In this document: positions 10,042 through 20,200 of the stretch, one piece after another
Layout: every line of letters begins with the position of its first letter
Numbering within the stretch: the first letter of the stretch is position 1
Assembly (NCBI GenBank): GCA_905221605.1
Contig: CAJNDS010000680.1
Coordinates: forward strand, 171,204 to 235,203
DNA: 64,000 nucleotides
Source of the DNA: Symbiodinium natans
Taxonomy: Eukaryota > Sar > Dinophyceae > Suessiales > Symbiodiniaceae
Direction of reading: 5' to 3'
Translations under genes and position numbers: made by a program
The notes under the pieces: generated by a model
Told to the model about the DNA's origin: nothing
The model's database searches: none
The model's input: the letters and a program-made list of their open reading frames with translations, nothing else

Positions 10042-12740
10042 TCAAGAGTTCATGGTGTCATCTGAGTCATATGGTTCGAAATGAAAATATAAATATAACT
10101 GTTCAGCAAGTGGCTTGCCGGTGTTGTAGATCCAGTGGACCCACATGACTTCTTGCGAGTTGTCGTTGAATTTGCAGCGCACACACTTGCATCTCTGAAC
10201 AGGATCTTGCCCTCTGAGCAACACCAAACTTAAGCTGCGATCCTGACCGGCTGGAAATGCTTTGACACGTGCAAACTCGCCCATGGCTACCAGCATGTGG
10301 TGGCAGGAAGTCGACCATTTAACAAGCACACGACCGGTTGCACCCATGTCAACTATTTTCTGTGACCCCAGAGCACAAACCAACTGTTCTGGCATGCTAG
10401 GTTGGTTCAAGTTCAGATTGCCCTCGCTGTCGCCATCAGAGCTGACATCACTTTCGTGGTCAGACGCTTCGGCCGCCGCAGAATCATCGTGGACGCCCTT
10501 GCCCCCAAACGTGTCCTCCAGATCCTGAGTCTCTAAAGCTGATCTGCCTGGCTGTCTCGTTAAATGCTGTGGCCGGCGACCGGAGCAACCCGCGCTGATG
10601 TCCTTGTTCTTCTCGGACCGGGCACGCCGCACCAACAAGAGCAGTGCCTCCTCCTCGAGCTCTCCAGGTGGCACCAATTCTGCATGTTGTTGCAGCTCTA
10701 TTGCTGCTCTGTGCACATCTTCAGGCGACGCTGAAGCTGCCGCGCCAGCGCACGCCTGCTTGATTTCGGCGGCTGCAAGGCCGTCCGCGTTATCCTCATC
10801 TTCACTCGCTGCACTGGAGTCTGTTTGGTACTCCCCCTCGTCGCAGAGGTTGTTGTCCTGCAGGTATGTGTCCATAGCGTCACCTGCAACTTCCTTGTCG
10901 TCATCACTACAGTCATCATGGTCCTGGATTGGTCTTTTTCCTGCCTTTGATCTGCCTTTGCCAGCTGCTTTGGATTTGGTCTGTGTGTTCTTTGACTTCG
11001 CCTTGGCCTTGGCCTTGCGCTTGGGCTTGTGAGGCTTCTTGCTGGGAGGTCGAGGGAGTTGCTCCGCAGTCATCGCAAAGCATTGCTTCACATCAGCCAG
11101 TGCCAAGAATAATCTTTCCCCGCCTGCCAGCGCGGCCAGCCCGTGCACGAGAAGATGTGCCCTGCCTGGTGCGATTACAGCGCAGCCAACATTGAACGAA
11201 GCCCTGCCACGAGAGCACTCATCATGGAATGTCGATATGAGCAATGTAGACTCTATGCAGTTGTATTCATTGTATTTCCACTCAAGATATACGCCGGCAT
11301 CTTCTTGCTCAACAACGTCCACTTTCGAGAACATAACACTGACAGAGAACTTCTCAAGAACTGCATAAACATGTGGCAGCTGATGCGACCCTGACCCGGC
11401 TGCGCAGCTAGACTGGAAAACCGCCAGAAGCATGCCACGCTTGCTGTCCACACCAACCGCTTCGCCTTGTGATTGTTTAGCCTTCTTCTTCTTCTTGCCA
11501 TGCAGAGCAGCGGTGGCTCTACGCCATCCCAGATTATAAGATTTGGCCCAGAGAATTGCTTCAGGCGACGTGAGCGATGTGAAGAACTGATCGTGGTCTC
11601 CAAGAATCTTGTCCTGTCGGATCACTGACACACCATCAGCCTTGTCGCCGTTGCACGCTGGGGCCACGCCCGGCGCGTCTTGATGGTCTTGCGAGTGAGA
11701 CGCTGGAACCACGGGCAGCGATGAAGACATTCGATCAGATCGAACCACTGCCAACGACTGCCTGTCCGTAATACCCAACACTGTCGGGCGATCGCTTTCC
11801 TGAACCAACTCCACAGGCAAAGGGTGTGACCAACGAGACGGATTGCCCAATATAGCAAGTGCAGCGCCATGGTACCCAGTGATTGTAGCCAGCATTTGTT
11901 CAGCAGCATGTCTGATACGCGACCATTTCTTCTGTCTTCGCATGGACCCATCTTCCGTGAGCGATCGCTTGATAGCAAGCCTAGCTGAGAGAAGCTCCAA
12001 GGAAATATTCGGACATCTGCGCCCAACCAGTTTAATCACGCTGTTGATCCCCTCGATCGCTTGTGTGTCAACAGGCTGCATCCTAGCCAAAGATTTCAGG
12101 AAGCCATACATGAAGCTACCTGACACGGACGGAACGTCCGGGAACACACCGTGATCCCTCATGTGCTGCAACTCGCGACTGCACAATGCACGGATCTTCC
12201 GCGACGAATGGTCCAGATCTTCCAAGCCAACCATAAGAAACTTCGTGGCAATATCTTTCCTCTTCTGTGAGAATTGCCGAGGCGGATCCTTTATCAGCCA
12301 GAACAATTGCCAAGGAAACTGTTGCAACGGTCGTATGATACGTCTGCGAAATGCAGCCCAATGCATCAGTAGCAAACGCAAAGCCACATAACGCATGTGC
12401 AAGACATCCCTGTCGGAAAGACCCTTCTGATCGTCAAGACATCCTGATAGATGCATCGCCTGAGAAACAATTTCTGGAAGCCTGTGGAAGAGAGTCTGAA
12501 ACTCGCGCGTGATCTGACCAAGTTTCGATGTGATAAGCTTGAACATACATTCACCCCCGCGAGACTCTTTCTGGACGAAGAGCATAAAGTGTCGCAACGG
12601 AGAACGAAGTGTCCGACACAGAAACAACAGGCACCAAAATACGCACGACGTCACAGCGCGAAGTGTGCCCGTGCACCATTTTGTCAGCTTTATCTTGTAG
12701 GAGGCCACATCGTCCATCCCATCAGACTCCTTGACAAGGC
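10042..12740 (-). CDS. C-terminal exon of transposase-like multicopy gene
   Basis: This is the largest open frame in the window (open from 12864, coding from about 12740). The N-terminal half is helical with a conserved-looking core: RMQPVDTQAIEGINSVIK then LVGRRCPNISLELLSARLAI. The second half holds a Lys-rich nuclear-type stretch (KKPHKPKRKAKAKAKSKN), an acidic Asp/Glu/Ser region, and a C-terminal segment ending YDSDDTMNS. It follows the exons at 13014-13634 and 13832-15271 on the same strand and is read as their continuation. From memory, not a search, this protein type is multicopy in Symbiodiniaceae proteomes. The splice junction to the previous exon was not fixed: the obvious CAG acceptor near 12731 does not keep phase with a CAG|GT donor at 13014. 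Confidence 0.55.
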
Positions 12741-13013
12741 CAGAGTCACCGCCGTCACCTGTATCTTCCACACAGCAACAGGATGCACACAACACTGAAC
12801 ACGTGGCTGCCAGCTGCGTGACACCCCCCTCAATGTATAAGTAAGGCACTTTGAACACATACACTTATCACATTACATGAACTCATGAGCTCTCACAGGC
12901 TCTCACACTGCACACTCTCGCTGTCTCACATACCCACAAACCCACGCAAAAGATAAACCCCCAAACAAACAAACAAACAAACAACCAACCAAACAAACAA
13001 ACAAACACACAAC

Positions 13014-13634
13014 CTGAATGATGTGTACATTGCGCTCGCTGCCTGCTGCTGGTGCTGCCTCGGCTGATGCTGGGTCTGCTGCGGCTGCGTCAACATTTTC
13101 CGCGTCGACCGCGTCGGCTGCTGTGTCGGTGTCAGCCTTCATGAATTTGCTCAGTACTCGCAGCATAACAGGCTCCACCAACGGCCGCCCCCGCTCCAAC
13201 AAAAACTCTTCTGCACCCTCCACGCTCCCCCACCTCCCTGACGAAACGCTCAACGGGTATCTTTGGCCCAGCAGGCGGGTGTCCTCACTCGCTTCGCCTT
13301 GCCCATCGTGAACGTCCTGCCAAGCTGTCATCATAGCTGACGCTTTCTCTCGCCAGAGATTTGTTAGTTTGGCGATAGAGCTATAGTACCGGTCAAAGCC
13401 GCGAAGGGTTTCGCTGCTAAACGCTTCGGCGATAAGCTCGTCCACCAACTCGAGCCCACCACGCACCGCTGCGTGGAATATGTGAAGGTAACAGTCCGAC
13501 GGAATGTAGACGATGCGGTCGACGTCCTCTACACTGGCAGCTGTCCTCTTGCGTCTGGCCAGCTGGTCCGAGCCACGGTCGGTTGTATCAAGATATACAA
13601 TAACTGATCTGCTTGCGTCCAGTGAAGAATCCCT
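13014..13634 (-). CDS. Middle exon of transposase-like gene (hAT-like motifs)
   Basis: The open frame extends well upstream of its first in-frame start-like codon and reads SVIVYLDTTDRGSDQLARRK, then DCYLHIFHAAVRGGLELVD, then YYSSIAKLTNLWRE, then LSVSSGRWGSVEGAEEFLL, ending with an Ala/Asp-rich stretch before a CAG|GTTG donor at 13014. The order D...C-x3-H...K-L...R-W resembles the layout of hAT transposases (CxxH in the insertion region, then TRWNST-type RW before a helical stretch), although similarity is weak. Together with the exons on either side it would be one large gene. An alternative is a domesticated nuclear protein with the same ancestry. Confidence 0.5.
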
Positions 13635-13831
13635 GAGCTAAGTCGAAGCACTGCAATTACAGTTCAATTACATTACATGGTGCAACAAGCGATTACGACT
13701 ATGACTCTATGACAGCTGAAAGGCTAAAAGTAATGAGTTATCACGAAGTTATCATGTCATGCTATGTGCTGACTCACCGCACGACGCACGCACTGACCGT
13801 ACTCATCCAACTAGGCAAACGCATGCCAACT

Positions 13832-15271
13832 TCATAATGCACCAAACCAATGCACACCTAGCTTCTCTTGGCTCAGTTCTGCGACGATGTCGGACACAGA
13901 TGGCACTCCAATCGAGTTCAGTTGCTTCTGCAAAATACCCGCGGCGTGTTCCGCGGTGCACCCCGACACGATCTGTAGATCTGACCTGACAATCAACGGC
14001 ACGAGACACACAAACAAGCAATGCTGCCGCAACACCGCAACACGTGTGTGACCGTGTGTGATGAACGAGTCTGCTAACAGAAAAAAACACTGATAGCTTG
14101 CAGCCGGACAATCATCCAAATAATAAGACAACTCAGGCTCGTGCAGACATCTTCGAATTTTCATGAACGCGTCGGTTGACACAGGAAAGCTCTTGAGCGA
14201 AGCGGTGACAAGTCCTAGCTCAGCCTCTGTCACGTGGAGCTTTTCTCTCCTCCAAATGGATGAATGTGTAGCGTCTGCTCGCACGGATATAACCAAAAGG
14301 CTCCAAGCAGATTCGTCGTACGCGATGTCGGCGAGGTCTGGTGCGTCCACACCTGGTACCGTGGCGCGACCAGTCGAACGCAACACCGACATAAGATCAG
14401 ACGTGTAGTCCTGCATGCTCGCAGCCAGCGCTGCCCCTGTACGTATTTCGGAGCGTATAACCGTAGATCCCGATAGATCCACCATGAGCAACGCCCCAAA
14501 GTCTGCGGCTGCAACGTGAGCAATGTTGCGCCTAATTCCCAAGGCAAGCGTTGCAGTCGGTGTAAGGCGTTTCCCAGAACGGCCCGTCTGGAGAACAAGC
14601 GTTGACTCATTGCTTGACTTAGCATCTTGCAATGATTGTTGCTTCGTTGCACGTGACGCAGACACGGACAGTTTCCTGTTCAAACGTCTCTTTGCAAGCT
14701 TCGCAACAGCCAGCTGTTCAGACATTCTTCGAAGCGATGCGCATGCCTGTGCCCCAACAATAGCGCAACGAGCCGCGGTCATGTTTGCAAAATCATCATG
14801 CTTCAAGTCTTTTAACTTCTGCAAAGTGAGCCTGGACCCTCCCCAGCCAACATTTCTCACAGCCAACTGAGTCTGGTCGGCAGCTGCTTGTACTGGCACA
14901 ATCTGCTCACCCACATGGTTGTCAGCATGTTCATGTTCAGTCTCGTCTTCATCTATGTCCAGGACTGTAAGCGATGATGACTGTGTTGATCTACTGGCTG
15001 CCCACACATCGTGTGCACGCAACTGCGACAACTCATGTGGCGCAGGTGACGGTGAAGGTATATGAGACGGTGCACTCGTGCCCTCGCCCTCCATAGCTAC
15101 CAATGAGACACCTGGGTTGGGTGTGTCATCGTCGTCGATCACGACTGTCGCACCGCTTGAAGGTACTGCTGCGAAGTCGATTAAAGGAAGCCCCAAATCG
15201 GGCAGCAACGCCTGCACGTCACTGTGCTTGACAAAGCGCTGCATGACAGAAGGAACCTGAGGCAGCAACAT
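13832..15271 (-). CDS. 5' exon(s) of transposase-like gene
   Basis: The frame begins MLLPQVPSVMQRFV at 15271 and runs to a stop at 13832. The first 150 residues are disordered and acidic. A basic helical stretch follows (LAVAKLAKRRLNRKL), then a folded core RLTPTATLALGIRRNIAHVA, GALLMVDLSGSTVIRSEIR, WSLLVISVRADATHSS and LHVTEAELGLVTASLKSFP. Around 14000-14120 the translation turns hydrophobic and Cys-rich (RQHCLFVCLVPLIV), which looks like intron, and a coding segment resumes at a TGTCAG acceptor near 13987 (SDLQIVSGCTAEHAAGILQ). So the ORF probably covers two exons. I take it as the N-terminal half of the same gene as the exons down to 10042. Confidence 0.5.
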   Translation of the reverse strand: MLLPQVPSVMQRFVKHSDVQALLPDLGLPLIDFAAVPSSGATVVIDDDDTPNPGVSLVAMEGEGTSAPSHIPSPSPAPHELSQLRAHDVWAASRSTQSSSLTVLDIDEDETEHEHADNHVGEQIVPVQAAADQTQLAVRNVGWGGSRLTLQKLKDLKHDDFANMTAARCAIVGAQACASLRRMSEQLAVAKLAKRRLNRKLSVSASRATKQQSLQDAKSSNESTLVLQTGRSGKRLTPTATLALGIRRNIAHVAAADFGALLMVDLSGSTVIRSEIRTGAALAASMQDYTSDLMSVLRSTGRATVPGVDAPDLADIAYDESAWSLLVISVRADATHSSIWRREKLHVTEAELGLVTASLKSFPVSTDAFMKIRRCLHEPELSYYLDDCPAASYQCFFLLADSFITHGHTRVAVLRQHCLFVCLVPLIVRSDLQIVSGCTAEHAAGILQKQLNSIGVPSVSDIVAELSQEKLGVHWFGAL

Positions 15272-15530
15272 AATTTTGCATCCAAGACACTGGGCTCATG
15301 AGACAAGTTAGTTATTTCCATGACACTACATCACACCCGTGCTCCAACAACAACGTGCCAAACAAGTTACAAGGTCACTGCACGTTTGCAGCCAAACAAC
15401 TTTTGACATCGCAGCATGTACTCTGCTCTGAGCATGACGCCGGAGCTCACCCTGAGTAACCAGAATGTCCACAAGGATCGTTTGAAGTGGCACTCTGCCG
15501 TACACACTACAGCCAGAGACTGTGGTTTTG

Positions 15531-15713
15531 TTTGATGATGCCCAGACATTCAGTCTTCTTCCAGCAATCGCACGGCCCGCCATCTGATCCGCATGTGTTT
15601 CTTCTCTGCCGTGTGAACTGTTTTTTTTGTTTGATCATGCCCAGACGTTCAGTCTTCTTCCAGCAATCGCCCGGCTCGCAATCTGATCCGCATGTGATTC
15701 TACTCCGCGTGTG
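15531..15713. repeat. Two direct repeats, 99-base period
   Basis: A segment beginning TTTGATGATGCCCAGACATT and ending CTGATCCGCATGTG occurs twice with a period of 99 bases (the CCCAGAC core starts at 15541 and 15640) and about 90 percent identity. It lies just past the gene-dense block. Confidence 0.85.
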
Positions 15714-15890
15714 ATGATGTATCGTATTAAGATGGCAGATGTATGTGCTGCAACCACCACCTTGATTTGTATATGGCAGAGCATCATACTCTTTGGGCAT
15801 CGCGGCTTCGTCTCGTGCAAACCGTGCAAACGATACAAACACTCAGACTCTCACTCAGCGTCACAGTCGCATGCATGCATGTGTGGGGGG

Positions 15891-15982
15891 GGTGAAACAG
15901 CGACTAACTGAAACTGCCACAGTTGCATGAATCGTGTGTGTGGGGTGAAACAACGGCTAACTGAAACTGCCACAGTTGCATG
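15891..15982. repeat. Two direct repeats, 52-53 base period
   Basis: GGTGAAACA, then CTAACTGAAACTGCCACAG, then TTGCATG, occurs twice; a third GGTGAAACAACTACT follows at about 15999. This looks like a small minisatellite. Confidence 0.8.
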
Positions 15983-15999
15983 ATGTTGCATGGGTTGTG

Positions 16000-17270
16000 G
16001 TGAAACAACTACTCCTAATTGATATCGCCTAAGCTCATGTAGTGTCTCATCCCTACAAATAGTATGCCCAGCACAGCCCTAAATCTATAGTTATTCCATG
16101 TCGAAAGTGTTCGACTTATACATTCTGGGGTCATGTTGTGGTGTTTCTTATAGCCGTGCACTCTTAACATCAACTCTTCTGCGCCACAAAACATCAAAAT
16201 TTGGCCGACCGAAAATATAGGGTTACCTCTCGTGCCTCCACAAAACATCATGTTTCAGCCAGCCCCCCCCCCATGTGCTACAAGCTCTTGCCGGAAAAAC
16301 AATTAAGACCCACCGCCCCCGACCAATGAAAAGCATAGTCCATAGGATTGTCGGAAACCATCAGTTCTAAGACAACCTGGTCCATATTTCGTAAGCATTT
16401 GGATGTTCATAAGCTTTGTAGCCATCAAGAACGTCATGAGCTCCATCTAATGGCAGCCCCCATGGCTGAAACCAGTGGGTTCTATTCACACAGCGCATTA
16501 GGACGCAACCATTTTTTTAAATCGCATTTGATCAACAGTATGCGAGTTGCTTCAGAACAAGGTGCTGTCAGCTTGCGTGTTGTGCCAAAAAGTTGCCAGT
16601 TCCCGGAGCAAATCGGTCAGAATGGAGCATGAGCGCCAATCATTTTGATTGCCTCAACTTTGCTCTGAAATGACAAATTTGTCAGTTATACTGCGCACCG
16701 ATACCCAGAAGTCGTATCAGGACCTAATATTAAACCCTAAACCCTACAGGTTTACATCGAATTCTTTAAGGCCAGCTTGGTGTAGAACGCTTCTCGCCGG
16801 ATTCTTTTGGAAATCCTTCTGTATGTCAGGGTTTGAGTACAACATCAGTGCAGTTGAAAGCATGCTTCCATACACTTTCGGTAAGTGGCTTCAGGGAAGG
16901 TCACAGTGACCAGTTGCTCATGTTTAAGCTACCCCAGGCTTTCCAGGTAAGGCTCTAACTAAAGTTTAAGCGTTTATTGGCTTTTTCAGGTTTTAAGTCT
17001 GGGGGTTTAGGGTTCCGGGCTTCAGGGTTTGGGGTTTGAGGGTCTACGGGGTTTCGGGGTCTAGGCTCTAGTAGAAGGCAGCCTCAAGGTAGCTTGACGC
17101 CCTCACCCCCATCTGGCGTGACCATGTGCCTTAAAAAAAGCAAGAATACCCCTCGATGGATACGAGACGTTTAGGGTTTAGAGCGTTATAAGGTTTAGGG
17201 GGCTAAGGTTTTTAAGATTCTTCCCTAAGCCCCCTGCATCCCAAAACCTTACATAGCCTTTGAGACCGAG
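16000..17270. other. Transition zone without a supported gene
   Basis: The composition shifts here from gene-dense DNA to repeat-filled DNA. ORFs at 16015-16251 (minus) and 16348-16632 (plus) are open but show no domain, splice structure or codon pattern I trust. The first telomere-like words of the right-hand region appear at about 16730, and long degenerate GGGTTT-rich text runs 16990-17230. Confidence 0.4.
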
Positions 17271-20200
17271 TTCAGTTCCGCCTGTGGTGTCTTCGCGAAC
17301 ACAAGCGTCGTAGCTCCAGCAGAACCTGCCGCGCACAGAAAGTCTCATGAACTCCTAAGAAGCTATATCTCGGGGAAAATGATGTACCTACTCCCCTACT
17401 AAGATCAAGTAAGAACAGCACAACCAGGCCTAGTCCCCAATGACCTTCTGTCGAGGGCTTTTACCCAAGCACCACCTATACGATGCAGTTGTCCAAGCAC
17501 CCACCTGTGCAGTTGTAGGGTTGTGGGGTGGCAGCTGAACCACAAGGCAACACCCTAAGCAACGACAGGTACAAAATCTGATGAACCTAAACCCTAAACC
17601 CTAAACCCTAAACCCTAAACCCTAAACCCTAAACCCTAAATGAACCACAGACCAAGGAGCTCCGTGTCCGAGCAGTCAGTGTGCTTGAAGCAGCCTGGCG
17701 CCGATGGGCTCAGCATGGGATGTTTCAAGGGGTCAGCGGATTGCATAGGGCTTGGGGTTTAGGGTTTAGGGTTTAGGGTTTATGGTTTAGGGTTCGGGTT
17801 TATAGGGTTTAAGGATCAATGAGTCAGGGCTGGGCAGGCTTGCAACGATTTAGGGCATAGGGCGGCTTGAAAGCGTTTATGGTTGCAAAACACATGTTTA
17901 GGTTTTAGGGTTAGGGTTCAGGTTTAGGGTTTAGGGGTAACCCTACACCCGCCTTCGTACACCGGACAGGTATCGGACACGCCGTCGTCGGCCACCGAGC
18001 AGAAGACGCGCCGCTCGCAGAGCCCGCCGCGCCCTGGCAAGGAGCAAGGTTTCGAGCGCAAGGTGTTCGAGCAAACCCTGCCATCTCCTCTCATCGCCTG
18101 CAGCCTTGTTACTACGCTAGCGATTAATTCCGGAAACTGAGCTGTAGCACCTGTAACTCAATCAGGTCTTTCAATTTTGTTGTCGCTTTTGTTGCCTAAG
18201 TCTTTACAGCGGGTGGGTGATAGAGAGAGCTCCCAGACCCTAAACCGTAAACTATTTACACCCTAATTAAACCCTAAACCCTAAACCCTAAGGGTTCTTT
18301 CACAACATCGGGCAAGAGCGCTAGGCGCGAGATGTGCCACCACCGTGGAGTGGTTGCGCTATCCCTGCACGGATTTTCAGCCCCTGCGCAAGAAGCTGCC
18401 CAAAAACCCATAATTAAACCCTAAACCCAAACCCAAAACCCTCAATAACCCTAAACCCCAAAAAACACCCTAAACCCTGAAAAACCTAAGCCCCTAAACC
18501 CGTGAACGCTAGACCCTCAACCCTAATGAGGGTTTTGTGGGGGCTCTGGGCCTTCTCTCTTCAAGACCCTCCGTGCCAACATGCCCAGGGAGGACTTCCA
18601 GCAATACCTTACACCTCAGGGGTGTAGGGCCTTAAGCCTAAACCCTAAACCCTAAATCCTACCCTAAAGCCTAAACCCTAAACCCTAAACCCTAAACCCT
18701 AAACCCTAAACCCTAAACCCTAAACCCTAAACCCTAGCCTTATATGTAAGGTTTTTTGGCCCTCCTAGAAAGCCAGAAAACCCAACAGCCGTTGGGGTGG
18801 CCCAAAGCCGTAAACCCATGAACGACCATTTGCTTAAGAACCCCAAAATGAATAAAAACATGTAAATCCCTATATTACCCTGAATAAGGAAGAAAATTGA
18901 GTTTTTTTGGTTCTTAAGCAAATAGTAGTGACCTGAACCCTAAACCCTAAACCCTAAACCCTAAACCCTAAACCCATGACCTGTGGGACAGTAGCCGCAA
19001 GGCCAGTACACGCGCTGGTTCGTGGGCAAGCTGTCGCGGTAGGCTGCACACTTCTCACAGTCCATGCAGTACCTGGCGTTGGAGCCCTAAACCCTAAACC
19101 CTAAACCCTCAACCCAAACTCCCTAAACCCTCAGCCCAGCACGCTCCACGTCGGAACTCCTCCTCCCCACCCACACCCCTCCCCACCCACACCCTATCCC
19201 CAAAAGGCCCAAAACTTAAATCCCCAACCCTAAACCCCAAACCCTAAACCTTATAACCCCTAAACCCTATAAACCCTATAAACCCTATAAACCCTATAAA
19301 CCCTACAAACCCTACAAACCCTACAAAACCTACAAACCCTACAAACCCTATAAACCCTATAAACCCTGTAAACCCTATAAACCCTATAAACCCTATAAAC
19401 CCTATAAACCCTATAAACCCTATAAACCCTATAAACCCTATAAACCCTATAAACCCTACAAACCCTATAAAACCCTATAAAACCCTATAAACCCTATAAA
19501 ACCCTATAAAACCCTATAAACCCTATAAACCCTGTAAACCCTATAAACCCTATAAACCTTATAAACCCTATAAAACCCTATAAACCTTATAAACCCTATA
19601 AAACCCATAACCCTAAACCCTATAAACCCTAAACCCTAAACCCCAAACCCCAAACCCTAAACCCTAGACCCTAAACCCTAGACCCCCGAATGTACCAAAC
19701 ATGTGCCCAGGAGCCCTACGTCGTAGCCCGTACTCCCCGAATCGCTGAACCTCTGAAGCATCAGCCCCTTGGTAGATTGGGAAATACTGGGGTTTAGGGT
19801 TTAGGGTTTATAGGGTTTAGGGGTTAGGGTTGTTTAGGGTTTATAGGGTTTAGGGTTTTGGGGTTTAGGGTTTCGGGTTTAGGGGACGGTCATGACGCCT
19901 TCCATGGGGGGTTCAATAGCCGTTAATAGGAGCTCCTGTTAAGGGGCCCATGACTGTCCCCACTTACCCGACCAGGGCACCCAGAAGGTAACTGTTGTTG
20001 CTGATGCTTCCCGTGTTGATCTGCTTTCAACAAGGAGACCGCATGCACATTTAGAATATTAAGCCGAACCCAAAAGTGGACGAGGGCGACTTTGAACAGA
20101 TGTGGAGCCAAACTTATGTGGCTTTCATCTGGCGAGTGGTGAAATATCTGTACTGCCGCTGCCGGAAGGGGCACGGGTACATCAAGCTGCCCTCGCTTGT

